From Ruminococcus sp. UNK.MGS-30 (GTDB lineage Bacteria; Bacillota; Clostridia; Oscillospirales; Ruminococcaceae), in NCBI GenBank assembly GCA_000980705.1, contig LBCK01000004.1, forward strand, positions 62,001-126,000: a stretch of DNA of 64,000 nucleotides. The letters are read 5' to 3'. The notes beneath the pieces are model-generated. The model did not search any database and was not told the DNA's origin. It saw nothing but the letters and a program-made list of their open reading frames with translations. The position numbers were made by a program, and so were the translations under genes. This document shows, in pieces, positions 42,817-51,880 of the stretch (position 1 is the first letter of the stretch; every line of letters starts with the position of its first letter).

Positions 42817-42856
42817 TTGACAAGTTAGAGTAACAGTGTTATAATAACAGCGTTAC
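42817..42856 (+). promoter_or_regulatory. TetR gene promoter with overlapping palindromic operator
   Basis: TTGACA at 42817-42822, 17-base spacer, TATAAT at 42840-42845. A 27-base palindrome occupies 42830-42856: outer arms GTAAC and GTTAC, inner arms TGTTAT and ATAACA around a central A. It covers the -10 element, as expected for a TetR autorepressor operator. Confidence 0.85.
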
Positions 42857-42872
42857 AGAAAGGAAGTGCGAA

Positions 42873-43472
42873 ATGAGAAAAGAATCAGCCGGCGTTACAG
42901 AGGCACTTCTGAAAAGTGCAGAACAAGAATTTTTGGTGCACGGATTTCACGATGCCAGCCTCCGGAGAATCTCTGCGGAAAGCGGTGTCAGCACCAATTC
43001 CATCTATACCCGGTTTGGGGATAAGGCAGGACTGTTTGAAACGCTTGTCAAGCCGGCGGCAGATGGCTTGATGCAGATCTATATGGATTCTGTGCAGGCA
43101 GCGTCAGATGTTTCGGAAGTCACCGATGCCATTGCCTGCGGGAACCGGGGAACAGACGATGTCCTGGTGTATATTTACGAGAATTTCAACGCATTCCGGC
43201 TCATTTTCTGCTGTTCTGCCGGGACGGAATACGAGACCTATTTCGACAGGCTGGCGGAGATCGAAGAAAGCTATTACAAAAAGTTTGCTGTGCAGTTTTC
43301 GGCAGGAGAAAAGGTGGATGACTTTTTCATCCATGTGATCTGCCGGACGGGCTGGCAGTATGTCTATGAGATCGTGTCCCACAATATGGACTTCGAAAAG
43401 GCAAAGCTTTTTATGGACGATATCCGCAAGTACAGCTATGCCGGCTGGAAAGCAGTGCTTGGTCTTACGTAA
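42873..43472 (+). CDS. TetR-family transcriptional repressor
   Basis: 199 residues. The N-terminal helix-turn-helix (ALLKSAEQEFLVHGFHDASLRRISAESGVSTNSIYTRFGDKAGLFETLV) is a textbook TetR domain. The C-terminal ligand-binding part is helical with Cys and aromatic residues (FRLIFCCSAGTEYETYFDRLAEIEESYYKKF). It sits just downstream of a palindromic operator and 158 bases upstream of a two-gene ABC exporter, the usual arrangement for a drug-responsive repressor of an efflux pump. Ribosome site AAAGGAAG. Confidence 0.9.
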   Translation: MRKESAGVTEALLKSAEQEFLVHGFHDASLRRISAESGVSTNSIYTRFGDKAGLFETLVKPAADGLMQIYMDSVQAASDVSEVTDAIACGNRGTDDVLVYIYENFNAFRLIFCCSAGTEYETYFDRLAEIEESYYKKFAVQFSAGEKVDDFFIHVICRTGWQYVYEIVSHNMDFEKAKLFMDDIRKYSYAGWKAVLGLT

Positions 43473-43507
43473 AATTTGTGCTTGTTTTTGCGGAACTGCG
43501 TTTACAG

Positions 43508-43572
43508 GAGTGTGTTCGCATAAAAATGAAATTGTACTTTTTTCGGCACAATTATTTTATGAGAACACGCTC
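43508..43572. repeat. 65-base imperfect hairpin
   Basis: The arms start GAGTGTGTTCGCATAAAA (43508-43525) and end TTTTATGAGAACACGCTC (43555-43572), with an inner AATTGT/ACAATT pairing and a T-rich loop. It could be a small inverted-repeat element or a terminator/attenuator between the TetR gene and the ABC exporter. Confidence 0.6.
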
Positions 43573-43583
43573 TAAAGTTTGTA

Positions 43584-43612
43584 TATAGGTTAGTGAAATC
43601 TAACTATATAAT
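43584..43612 (+). promoter_or_regulatory. -10 region and inverted repeat ahead of the ABC exporter
   Basis: TATAGGTTAG (43584-43593) and CTAACTATA (43600-43608) form an inverted repeat that runs into TATAAT at 43607-43612. No good -35 is at normal distance, so an activator or the TetR protein may act here. The half-sites differ from those of the TetR autoregulatory palindrome. Confidence 0.55.
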
Positions 43613-43630
43613 TCTAAAGGAGGAATCACA

Positions 43631-45421
43631 TTGAAACAAAAGGGAAAAAGTTCGTTTCAGAGACTGATGGGGTACGCCGGAAAGCGAAAGTATCTGACAT
43701 ACCTTTCATTGGCTCTTGCGGCAGTGAGTGCAGTGATCGCTCTGATCCCGTTTTATGAGATCTGGCGCATTATCAAAGAGGTTCTGGAAGTCCGGCCGGA
43801 TTTCAGCCAGGCGGTACATATCAAGACATACGGCTGGTATGCAGTAGGAGGTGCTCTGCTTTCCATGCTGTTTTACATTGCGGCGCTGATGTGTTCCCAT
43901 CTGGCGGCGTTCCGGGTGCAGGCAAATATGCGGATCGCCATGATGGAACACATTATGAAGCTGCCGCTGGGATACGTGGAAAGCGAGGGAACGGGTAAGA
44001 TCCGGAAAATCGTTTCGGATTCCAGCGCAGCCACAGAAACTTATCTGGCGCACAACCTCCCGGACAAGGCGGTTTCCATCGCAACGCCCATTGCGCTGCT
44101 TGCGGTAATGGCAGTGTTTGACTGGCGGCTGGGGCTTATGTGTCTGATTCCGGCAGTGATCGCTTTTGTGCTGATGGGGTCGGCGATGATGGGGCCAAAG
44201 CTGGCGGCAGACATGAAGGAATACCAGAATGCCCTGGAATCCATGTCGTCCGAGGCTGTCGAGTATGTGCGTGGCATTCCGGTGGTCAAGACTTTCGGGC
44301 AGACCATCTTTTCGTTCCGTCGGTTCAAAAAGGCTATTGACGAGTATGAAAAGTGGACGGTTTCCTATACCAAGAGCATGATGATGCCCATGGTCGGATT
44401 CACCACTGCGGTAAACGCTGTGTTTGCCGTTCTGATTCTTTCGGCATACCTGTTCACCGGACACGGCGTGACCGATACGTTTATTCTGAATCTGCTGTTC
44501 TATATTCTGATCAGTTCGATTCTGACCGTAACGCTGATGAAGATTGCCTATGCCGGGGAGTCCAATATGATCGTAACGGATGCGCTGAATCGTATGGACA
44601 GCATCCTGGATCTTTCTCCGCTGGCAGAGGCAGAAAAGCCGAAAAGCCCGGCAAATGCCAGCGTTTCCATGGAAAATGTGGTATTTGCCTATGACGGTTC
44701 TGAGCGGAATGCGATCGACGGCATTACCCTGGAGATTCCGGCAGGACAGCACATTGCCCTTGTGGGACCGTCCGGCGGCGGAAAGACTACCCTCGCCTCA
44801 CTGGCTGCACGGTTCTGGGATGTGAAAAGCGGTTCTATCCGCATCGGCGGCACTGATGTAAAGGAGATTGACGGAAAGGAACTGATGAACCAGGTCTCTT
44901 ATGTATTCCAGGACAGCAAGCTGCTCAAGATGAGCATTCTGGAAAATGTCAGAATGGGCAGACCGGATGCCAGCGATGCAGAGGTAATGCAGGCGCTGCG
45001 GGATGCACAGTGCATGGATATCATCGAGAAGTTCCCGGATGGGGTCAATACCCAGATCGGGGCAAAGGGCGCCTATGTCTCCGGCGGTGAGGCACAGCGG
45101 CTTTCCATCGCAAGAGCCTTTCTGAAGAATGCGCCGGTGCTGATTCTGGATGAGGCAACGGCTTTTGCAGACCCGGATAATGAGATGCTGGTACAGCAGG
45201 CGTTCGAAAAGCTTTCCAAAGACAAGACCGTCATCATGATCGCCCATCGGCTTTCGACCATCACCAATGCAGACTGCATTTATGTGCTGGCAGACGGCAA
45301 AATTGCGGAGAGCGGAACACATGAAGAACTGCTTGCCGCAAACGGCGTGTATACGCATATGTGGAATGAATACAACAGATCTGTCAACTGGCAGGTCGGA
45401 AAGACAGGTGCTGCGCAATGA
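43631..45421 (+). CDS. ABC exporter half-transporter, subunit A
   Basis: 596 residues from TTG 43631 behind AAAGGAGGA. Six-helix exporter membrane domain at 1-320, nucleotide-binding domain at about 335-580: Walker A GPSGGGKTT, Q-loop VSYVFQDSKLL, Walker B LILDEATAFADPDNE, H-loop IAHRLST. The signature reads VSGGEAQRLSIARAF, with V in place of the usual L. With the next gene it forms a heterodimeric multidrug or peptide exporter in the inner membrane. Adjacent to a TetR repressor. Confidence 0.9.
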   Translation: MKQKGKSSFQRLMGYAGKRKYLTYLSLALAAVSAVIALIPFYEIWRIIKEVLEVRPDFSQAVHIKTYGWYAVGGALLSMLFYIAALMCSHLAAFRVQANMRIAMMEHIMKLPLGYVESEGTGKIRKIVSDSSAATETYLAHNLPDKAVSIATPIALLAVMAVFDWRLGLMCLIPAVIAFVLMGSAMMGPKLAADMKEYQNALESMSSEAVEYVRGIPVVKTFGQTIFSFRRFKKAIDEYEKWTVSYTKSMMMPMVGFTTAVNAVFAVLILSAYLFTGHGVTDTFILNLLFYILISSILTVTLMKIAYAGESNMIVTDALNRMDSILDLSPLAEAEKPKSPANASVSMENVVFAYDGSERNAIDGITLEIPAGQHIALVGPSGGGKTTLASLAARFWDVKSGSIRIGGTDVKEIDGKELMNQVSYVFQDSKLLKMSILENVRMGRPDASDAEVMQALRDAQCMDIIEKFPDGVNTQIGAKGAYVSGGEAQRLSIARAFLKNAPVLILDEATAFADPDNEMLVQQAFEKLSKDKTVIMIAHRLSTITNADCIYVLADGKIAESGTHEELLAANGVYTHMWNEYNRSVNWQVGKTGAAQ

Positions 45422-47148
45422 TTGAAAAATTAAAGCATAAATATGCGCTTTCGGACAAGGGCGCAAAGGATATGATCAGAGCAATTTTTGCCGTTGCACT
45501 TGCAAATCTGGTGCTGATGATGCCGGTGGGACTGCTGTACTTTCTGGCGTCCTATCTGCTGGATGGAGAAGTGCCAAGAGAAAAGCTGCCGTTTTTCATT
45601 GCGGCAATCGTGGTCATCCTGCTTTTGATCGTTCTGACAACGATTTTTCAGTATCGTTCCACGTTCTTTTCCACCTATGTGGAGAGCGGCGTGCGGCGAA
45701 GAACCCTTGCGGAAAAGCTGCGGAAGATTCCGCTTTCCTTCTTTGGCAAGAAAGACCTTGCCGATCTGACCAATACCATTATGGCAGACTGCGCTCTGCT
45801 GGAGACAGCGTCTTCTCACTGGATTCCGGAACTGATCGGCGCTATGATCTCCACCACGATCATTGTGATTTCCCTGTTCTTCTTCCAGTGGAAGATGGCG
45901 CTGGCGGCGATTTGGGTCATGCCGGTGGCATTTTTGATCGTGCTTTGTTCCAAGAAGTTTCTGAAAAATATGCTGGAAAAGGCATCGGTCTACAAGGTGA
46001 ACTGCCTGGACGGTATCCAGGAAGGACTGGAGACCGTGCGTGATTTGCGTTCGTACAACATGACCGACTCGTACATGAAAGGGCTGACCAAGAAGATAAA
46101 GGCAGTGGAAAAGCACGCCGCCGTTCTAGAATTCACCAATGCGGCTTTTGTCTGCTCAGCACAGATGATCCTGAAACTGGGCATGGGAACTGTGGCAGTT
46201 GTAGGCAGTATGCTTCTGGTAAGCGGCGAGATCAATGTTCTCACATTCTTTATGTTCCTGCTGGTGGTGACCCGGATGTACGAACCGCTGCAGATCTCCC
46301 TGCAAAACCTTTCTGCAATCATCAGTGCAGACGTGAACTGTAAGCGGATGGATGAGATTTTGTCCCACGAGGAACAGACCGGCAGCGACGTTCTGACCAA
46401 CCAGGGATATGACATTTGTTTCGATCACGTGGCGTTCTCCTACAAGAGCGGAGAGCAGGTGCTTTCGGATGTCAGCTTTACGGCAAAGCAGGGCGAGGTA
46501 ACGGCACTGATCGGTCCGTCCGGCGGCGGAAAGACTACGGTTTCCAGACTGGCGGCTCGTTTCTGGGACAACGACAAGGGAAAGATCACAGTCGGCGGCA
46601 TGGACGTTTCCCGGACCGACCCGGAGAAACTGCTTTCCATGTATGCCATCGTGTTCCAGGATGTCACGCTGTTCAATAATACCGTTCTGGAAAACATCCG
46701 GATCGGCAGAAAGGATGCAACAGACGAAGAGGTCATGGCGGCTGCCAAGCTGGCGCACTGTGAGGACTTTGTAGAGCGTATGCCGGACAAGTGGAACAGC
46801 ATGATCGGTGAAAACGGCTCTGAGCTTTCCGGCGGCGAAAGACAGCGTATCTCCATCGCCAGAGCGTTTCTGAAAGATGCGCCGATCATTTTGATGGATG
46901 AGGCGACGGCATCTCTGGATGTGGACAACGAGTCCTTGATACAGGAGTCCATCTCCAAGCTGATCCGGAACAAGACCGTTCTCATCATTGCACACAGAAT
47001 GCGCACCGTTGACAGCGTAGACAAGATCGTTGTGCTGAAGGACGGAAAGGTTGCGGAAATGGGCAGCCCGGATGCGCTGCGTGCGGAAAACGGCATTTAC
47101 AAGCACATGATCGACACCCAGGTCAAGACAAACAGCTGGAAATACTGA
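45418..47148 (+). CDS. ABC exporter half-transporter, subunit B
   Basis: 576 residues, ATG overlapping the stop of subunit A by 4 bases. Six-helix membrane domain (1-310) and nucleotide-binding domain: Walker A GPSGGGKTT, VFQDVTLFNNTV, signature LSGGERQRISIARAF, Walker B IILMDEATASLD, IAHRMRTV. Both catalytic Glu residues of the pair are kept, so both sites may hydrolyse ATP. A strong terminator follows. Confidence 0.92.
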   Translation: MIEKLKHKYALSDKGAKDMIRAIFAVALANLVLMMPVGLLYFLASYLLDGEVPREKLPFFIAAIVVILLLIVLTTIFQYRSTFFSTYVESGVRRRTLAEKLRKIPLSFFGKKDLADLTNTIMADCALLETASSHWIPELIGAMISTTIIVISLFFFQWKMALAAIWVMPVAFLIVLCSKKFLKNMLEKASVYKVNCLDGIQEGLETVRDLRSYNMTDSYMKGLTKKIKAVEKHAAVLEFTNAAFVCSAQMILKLGMGTVAVVGSMLLVSGEINVLTFFMFLLVVTRMYEPLQISLQNLSAIISADVNCKRMDEILSHEEQTGSDVLTNQGYDICFDHVAFSYKSGEQVLSDVSFTAKQGEVTALIGPSGGGKTTVSRLAARFWDNDKGKITVGGMDVSRTDPEKLLSMYAIVFQDVTLFNNTVLENIRIGRKDATDEEVMAAAKLAHCEDFVERMPDKWNSMIGENGSELSGGERQRISIARAFLKDAPIILMDEATASLDVDNESLIQESISKLIRNKTVLIIAHRMRTVDSVDKIVVLKDGKVAEMGSPDALRAENGIYKHMIDTQVKTNSWKY

Positions 47149-47165
47149 TCGTTTCCGGAAATGAC

Positions 47166-47216
47166 AACAGCCCCGGCATACCGTGGAAAAGCGGTACTGC
47201 CGGGGCTGTTTTTGTT
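47166..47216 (+). terminator. Terminator of the ABC exporter operon
   Basis: AACAGCCCCGGCA (47166-47178) pairs with TGCCGGGGCTGTT (47198-47210), then TTTG. Confidence 0.92.
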
Positions 47217-47307
47217 TCAAAGGTCAGACTGCTTGCTTTCAGCGCCGACCTTTGACTTAAAGAGATTGGAAAATAGTCTCATACGTCTTGATCTCCTGGA
47301 AAGTGTT

Positions 47308-47335
47308 TTTTCAGAGACTGAACTTTCTCTGAAAA
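47308..47335. repeat. Perfect 10-base inverted repeat
   Basis: TTTTCAGAGA (47308-47317) and TCTCTGAAAA (47326-47335) with an 8-base loop. It lies in the gene-free stretch 47217-47570, in which no coding frame with a ribosome site was seen. Confidence 0.55.
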
Positions 47336-47479
47336 GGGGATATCAATCGTTTAACATATTGGGGCGAGAAATGCAAGTTTGACAGAGGATTACCCCTTGC
47401 AAAACAAATGTTATCGTTATTTTATTTGAAAAGGCGTGCCTTGTGTGGATATTCCATAAGTGAGTATAGATTGTGATGA

Positions 47480-47522
47480 TCCCCCTGTCAGCTTAAGCTG
47501 ACATCCCCCTTTTCAAGGGGGA
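47480..47522. repeat. REP-like palindromic element
   Basis: An 18-base perfect palindrome TGTCAGCTTAAGCTGACA (47486-47503) preceded by CCCCC and followed by CCCCCTTTTCAAGGGGG (47505-47521). The double-hairpin layout resembles interspersed palindromic repeats found in intergenic regions of gut Ruminococcaceae-like genomes. Only one copy was seen in this window. Confidence 0.7.
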
Positions 47523-47570
47523 CTTTTCTATAATTTGAATTTTGTGGAAAATACTTTTTTTCTGCTGTCA

Positions 47571-47599
47571 TTGCAAAAGCGCAGATAATATGCTATAAT
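47571..47599 (+). promoter_or_regulatory. Promoter of the xylan-cluster AraC gene
   Basis: TTGCAA at 47571-47576, 17-base spacer, TATAAT at 47594-47599. Confidence 0.75.
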
Positions 47600-47638
47600 C
47601 AAATGGAAAGAGATACCCGGAAAGAAATGAGGTGCAGT

Positions 47639-48487
47639 ATGGAAAATAACAGCATTCGGCATGAGATCGTGTCCAGCAACCCCGATATTGATGTGCGGTT
47701 TTATCTGTCCGAGGACAGCGGCAGCTATGTTGCGCCGCACTGGCACAACAGCCTGGAACTGGTGTACATGATCGAGGGGAGCATGGTGACACAGTTTGAA
47801 AACAACGTGCGCCAGACGCTGCACCCCGGAGAATTTTCCATCGTCAACCCCAGAGTGATCCATTCGGTGACGGCGCAGAAAAACAAGGCGCTGGTGCTGC
47901 TGATCCCCAGCGCTGTGCTGGAAAAGTATATTCCGGCATATGACCTGCTGGAATTTCACGTGGATATGCACCCCGAACATCCGGTAGATGTCACACGGCT
48001 GGAACGCATCAAGAAAATTTTCACAGATATGTACATCGTCTATGATGTGCGTCCGGATGCGTATCTGCTCAAGTTCAACAGCCTGCTCTATGATCTGTTG
48101 TATACGCTGGTGCATTCCTATTCCATCCGGCTGACGGACAAGGCAGTCAATAAGCGGAATCGTTCCATCAACAAGGTCAAGAACATCATGCGGTATATCG
48201 AGGATCACCACAGCGAAAAGATCGTGATGGAAGATATTGCAGCGCATTTCGGCTACAATCCCGACTATCTGTCCAAGCTTTTCAAGAAACAGCTGGGGCT
48301 GACGGTGATGCAGTACCTGTATGAGATACGCCTGCACAAGGTTGTCCGGGATCTGCAGGAAACGGATCACAGTATCGGAACGATTTTTGAAGATCACGGC
48401 TGCACCAATTATAAGTACGCCATGCAGCTGTTCAAGGAGCGCTATCACTGTACGCCAAAGGAAAAACGCCGGGAGTTTCGGAAATAA
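47639..48487 (+). CDS. AraC-family regulator of the xylo-oligosaccharide cluster
   Basis: 282 residues from ATG 47639 with GAGGTG ahead; an in-frame start at 47603 lacks a ribosome site. The cupin-type sensor half has APHWHNSLELVYMIEGSM and GEFSIVNPRVIHSV. The C-terminal AraC domain has KIVMEDIAAHFGYNPDYLSKLFKKQLGLTVMQYLYEIRL and SIGTIFEDHGCTNYKYAMQLFKERYHCTPKEKR. Immediately upstream of the GPH transporter and GH43 genes in the same direction, so it likely activates them in response to xylo-oligosaccharides. Confidence 0.88.
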   Translation: MENNSIRHEIVSSNPDIDVRFYLSEDSGSYVAPHWHNSLELVYMIEGSMVTQFENNVRQTLHPGEFSIVNPRVIHSVTAQKNKALVLLIPSAVLEKYIPAYDLLEFHVDMHPEHPVDVTRLERIKKIFTDMYIVYDVRPDAYLLKFNSLLYDLLYTLVHSYSIRLTDKAVNKRNRSINKVKNIMRYIEDHHSEKIVMEDIAAHFGYNPDYLSKLFKKQLGLTVMQYLYEIRLHKVVRDLQETDHSIGTIFEDHGCTNYKYAMQLFKERYHCTPKEKRREFRK

Positions 48488-48549
48488 AGCAGCACGGAAC
48501 AGGGGCTTAGACTGGCTTGGTACAGCGATTCCTAAAATAGGATATCTAT

Positions 48550-48586
48550 GGGCAAATCTGCATAAATGTCGGATTTGCCCTATTTT
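48550..48586 (+). terminator. Terminator of the AraC gene
   Basis: GGGCAAATC (48550-48558) pairs with GATTTGCCC (48572-48580), then TATTTTG. Confidence 0.85.
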
Positions 48587-48603
48587 GTTGTCTGAATACC
48601 GCC

Positions 48604-48632
48604 TTTTCAGTCGTCGGGATATCGGTTATAAT
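48604..48632 (+). promoter_or_regulatory. Promoter of the symporter-GH43 operon
   Basis: TATAAT at 48627-48632 preceded after 17 bases by a weak -35, TTTTCA (48604-48609), which fits a promoter that needs an AraC-type activator. Confidence 0.6.
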
Positions 48633-48667
48633 AGAGACAACAAAAACACGAAAGGAGGAAACCTACC

Positions 48668-50002
48668 ATGGCTTCCGCTTCAAAAACAAAAATCAGCTTT
48701 TGGGAACGTTTTTCCTATGGCTGCGGAGATCTGGGCTGTAACATCATCTACTCCGCAATGTCCGCATTCCTGCTCTTTTATTATACCGATTATGTTCACG
48801 TCAGTGCCGCTACCATCGGTACCATCATGCTGCTGTCGAGAGTGTTCGACGGCGTCACCGACCTTATCATGGGCGTTATCGTAGACAGAACCAAGTCCCG
48901 GTTCGGCAAGTGCCGTCCGTGGATTCTGCGCATGGCAATTCCCTTTGCCCTTGCCGGAATCCTGCTGTTCTCCGTGCCGTCCGGACTGGGGGAAACCTCA
49001 AAACTGGTGTACATCTTTATTACGTATAACCTGGTGTCCTCTGTGGTCTACACGGCGATCAATGTGCCTTATGCCACACTGAATGCACTGATTACACAGA
49101 ACCAGTACGAGCGTTCTGTCCTCAGCATCTTCCGTATGATCCTGGCAACTACCGGCACACTGCTCATCACCAATCTGACCCTGCCGCTGGTACAGTTCTT
49201 CGGCGATAACCTCTCCGCATGGACAAAGACATTCGCTGTATTCGGCATCCTGGCAGTGATCGTATTCATGATTACCTTTACCGGAACAAAAGAACGTGTT
49301 GTACCGGCAAAGGAGACCAAGCAGGAGAAAGTGCCGTTCCTGAAAGGCATTGTCCTGCTGTTCAAGAACAAGTACTGGATCATGATTACCGTGACTCTGG
49401 TATTCATCTTCATCAACTACTCGCTGAACGGCGGCGCAGCCGTTTACTACGCAAAGAACATTCTCCACAATGAGAATATGGTCGGCACCATGAATCTGGT
49501 TGCAAACCTGGTGCAGATCGGCGTTATGTTCTTCACTGCATTCCTTATCAAGAAGATCGGCAAGCGGAATATGCTGATTATCGGCGCAGTCGTTTATGGC
49601 ATCGGCTTTGCAATGTTCGGCTTTGTCGGCACAAATATGGCTGGCATCATCACCGCCTGCGTCCTAAAGGGCATCGGCAACGCCGGCATCTCTTCCTGTA
49701 TGTTCGCTATCGTATCCGACACCATCGAGTACGGCGAATGGAAAACCGGCTATCGTACTGAAGGTCTCATCAACTCTGCATCCAGCTTTGGCTTTAAGGT
49801 AGGAAACGGTCTGGGTTCTGCTATCCTGGGCTGGGTCATCGGCGCAGCAGGCGCAAGCGCAGGCTCTGAGATCACCTTTATCTGGATCCCGGCAATCCTC
49901 TGTGTCGCACAGGTTGTTGTTATGCTGTTCTACAAGCTGGACAAGGAATATGACGGCATCGTAAAGGAACTCGCAAACGAAGGAGGAAATGAAAATGCTT
50001 AA
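48668..50002 (+). CDS. GPH-family sugar:cation symporter (XynP/MelB type)
   Basis: 444 residues with about twelve membrane helices. The MelB-type signature DGVTDLIMGVIVDRTKSRFGKCRPWIL and the late motif GYRTEGLINSASSFGFKVGNGLGSAILGW place it in the glycoside-pentoside-hexuronide family. Members beside GH43 xylosidases import xylobiose or xylo-oligosaccharides with a cation. RBS AAAGGAGG at 48651-48658. Its stop overlaps the GH43 start by 8 bases, so the two are co-translated. Confidence 0.92.
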   Translation: MASASKTKISFWERFSYGCGDLGCNIIYSAMSAFLLFYYTDYVHVSAATIGTIMLLSRVFDGVTDLIMGVIVDRTKSRFGKCRPWILRMAIPFALAGILLFSVPSGLGETSKLVYIFITYNLVSSVVYTAINVPYATLNALITQNQYERSVLSIFRMILATTGTLLITNLTLPLVQFFGDNLSAWTKTFAVFGILAVIVFMITFTGTKERVVPAKETKQEKVPFLKGIVLLFKNKYWIMITVTLVFIFINYSLNGGAAVYYAKNILHNENMVGTMNLVANLVQIGVMFFTAFLIKKIGKRNMLIIGAVVYGIGFAMFGFVGTNMAGIITACVLKGIGNAGISSCMFAIVSDTIEYGEWKTGYRTEGLINSASSFGFKVGNGLGSAILGWVIGAAGASAGSEITFIWIPAILCVAQVVVMLFYKLDKEYDGIVKELANEGGNENA

Positions 50003-51641
50003 AAATCCGATTCTCCCGGGTTTTAATCCGGATCCGTGCATCTGCCGCAAGGGCGATGATTATTACATGGCAGTTTCCACTTTTGAATGGTTTCCCGGCA
50101 TTCCCATCTACCATTCCAAGGATATGAAGAACTGGGAACTGTACACCCACGTGCTGACCGATGACGAAAAGGTTGACTTGAAAAAGCTGCCCTCTGCCAA
50201 AGGCATCTGGGCGCCGTGTCTGACCTACTGCGAAAAGGAAGACCAGTTCTATGTAGTCTATGGCGTGATGAACTCCATGAATGCCAGATACTTTGACGTG
50301 GACAACTTCCTTATCACTGCCAAGGACATCAAAGGTCCGTGGAGCGAGCCGGTATATCTGCATTCCTCCGGTTTTGATGCCTCCATTCTCCACGATGATG
50401 ACGGCAGAAAGTACATCGTTTCCCTGGACTGGGAAACCCGTGCCGGCTATGAAAAGCCCGGTGCGATCTGCATGGTGGAATATGACCCGGAGAAGAAAGA
50501 GATCATCGGCTATCCGAAACGCATCTGGAAAGGCGGTACGGACAGAGGCTGCATCGAGGCACCGCATCTGACCAAGCGGAACGGTTACTACTATATCATG
50601 TGCGCCGAGGGCGGAACCGGTTATAACCACTGCGTGACCATGGGACGTTCTGAAAACGTGTGGGGTCCCTATGCGGGTGACCCGAAGAATCCCATTGTCA
50701 CATCCAATCCGGCGGTTTCCAACGAGCGCCATGATCCGGATCACCTCAAGCCCAAGTATTACAACCCGGATGTGGTGCTGCAAAAGGCTGGCCACGGCAG
50801 CTATGTGGAAACTTCCCTGGGTGAGGTATATCTGGTGCATCTCTGCTCCCGTCCCTTTACACCGGAGCTGCGCTGCACACTGGGCAGAGAAACGGCGATC
50901 CAGAAAATGATGTGGACAGAGGATGGCTGGCTGCGCATGGCAGACGGCACGAACATTGCAAAGGAATACTGCGAAGAGAGCAGGCTGCCGGAGTATCCTG
51001 TGCCGCAGATCCCGAATTTCGACGACTTCGACAGCGACACCCTGGGCAACTGGTACTATGCGCCGAGAATCATGCCGCAGCGGTTTGCGGATGTTACGGC
51101 TCGTCCGGGCTGGGTGAGACTGCGTGGACAGGAGGCAAGAACTTCTCTGAACAAGACCAGCATTCTTGCCAGAAAGCTGACCAGTGTCTATGCACAGATC
51201 ACCACAAAAATGGAATTTGTTCCGGAGGTGCATCAGCACAGCGCAGGACTGATCCTTTACTACGACAACATGAACTATATCAATCTCCGGAAGTACTACA
51301 GCGAAACGCTGGGGCAGAGTGCTATCTCGATCATCCAGCTGGAGAACGGCGAAAAGACGGAATTCGTGAACACCCGGATTCCGGTGGATGATGTACCGAT
51401 CTACTTCCGCTTAGTGATAAACGGCAGACATTCTCAGTTCTATTGGAGCTATGACGGCGAGAACTACGAGAAGATCGGCATTCCGTTTGATACCACAAAG
51501 TTCTCCGATGAGTACTGTAAGTACGGCGAATTTACAGGGACTATGGTGGGAATCACCTGTGCAGACCGGGTAAAGCATCAGCACTATGCCGACTTCGACT
51601 TTTTTGAATATAAGGCAGACGAAACGAAAAATGTAGAATAA
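49995..51641 (+). CDS. xynB: GH43 beta-xylosidase/arabinofuranosidase
   Basis: 548 residues from ATG 49995, 8 bases behind AGGAGG; an ATG at 49989 is too close to it. Catalytic Asp13 in GFNPDPCICR, Asp128 in GFDASILHDDDG and Glu188 in GCIEAPHLTKRNGYYYI match the general base, pKa modulator and general acid of the five-blade propeller. The C-terminal third is the beta-sandwich common in GH43 xylosidases of ~540 residues. No signal peptide: it splits imported xylo-oligosaccharides in the cytoplasm. Xylosidase is favoured by length and by the symporter neighbour. Confidence 0.92.
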   Translation: MLKNPILPGFNPDPCICRKGDDYYMAVSTFEWFPGIPIYHSKDMKNWELYTHVLTDDEKVDLKKLPSAKGIWAPCLTYCEKEDQFYVVYGVMNSMNARYFDVDNFLITAKDIKGPWSEPVYLHSSGFDASILHDDDGRKYIVSLDWETRAGYEKPGAICMVEYDPEKKEIIGYPKRIWKGGTDRGCIEAPHLTKRNGYYYIMCAEGGTGYNHCVTMGRSENVWGPYAGDPKNPIVTSNPAVSNERHDPDHLKPKYYNPDVVLQKAGHGSYVETSLGEVYLVHLCSRPFTPELRCTLGRETAIQKMMWTEDGWLRMADGTNIAKEYCEESRLPEYPVPQIPNFDDFDSDTLGNWYYAPRIMPQRFADVTARPGWVRLRGQEARTSLNKTSILARKLTSVYAQITTKMEFVPEVHQHSAGLILYYDNMNYINLRKYYSETLGQSAISIIQLENGEKTEFVNTRIPVDDVPIYFRLVINGRHSQFYWSYDGENYEKIGIPFDTTKFSDEYCKYGEFTGTMVGITCADRVKHQHYADFDFFEYKADETKNVE

Positions 51642-51680
51642 AAATCAGCAGGGAAGGGAACTGACCGCAAATGCTGAAAG

Positions 51681-51713
51681 AAAACGACTGGGAGAAATTC
51701 CAGTCGTTTTTTG
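51681..51713 (+). terminator. Terminator of the symporter-GH43 operon
   Basis: AAAACGACTGG (51681-51691) pairs with CCAGTCGTTTT (51700-51710), then TTG. Confidence 0.9.
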
Positions 51714-51816
51714 CTTTATGGTTTGGAAAATGCGAAAAAATAAAAAAGCTGCTCTTTTTCGCTTGCCTTCTGCACGAAAGTTGAGATTCGGACATGAAAG
51801 ATATTCTGAAAAAAGC

Positions 51817-51845
51817 TTGACAAGACGTGAAAAATGTGCTATACT
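51817..51845 (+). promoter_or_regulatory. Promoter of smpB (and possibly ssrA)
   Basis: TTGACA at 51817-51822, 17-base spacer, TATACT at 51840-51845. Confidence 0.85.
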
Positions 51846-51880
51846 ATTTTAACACGAAATACAGAAAGGAAGTGCGTGCA

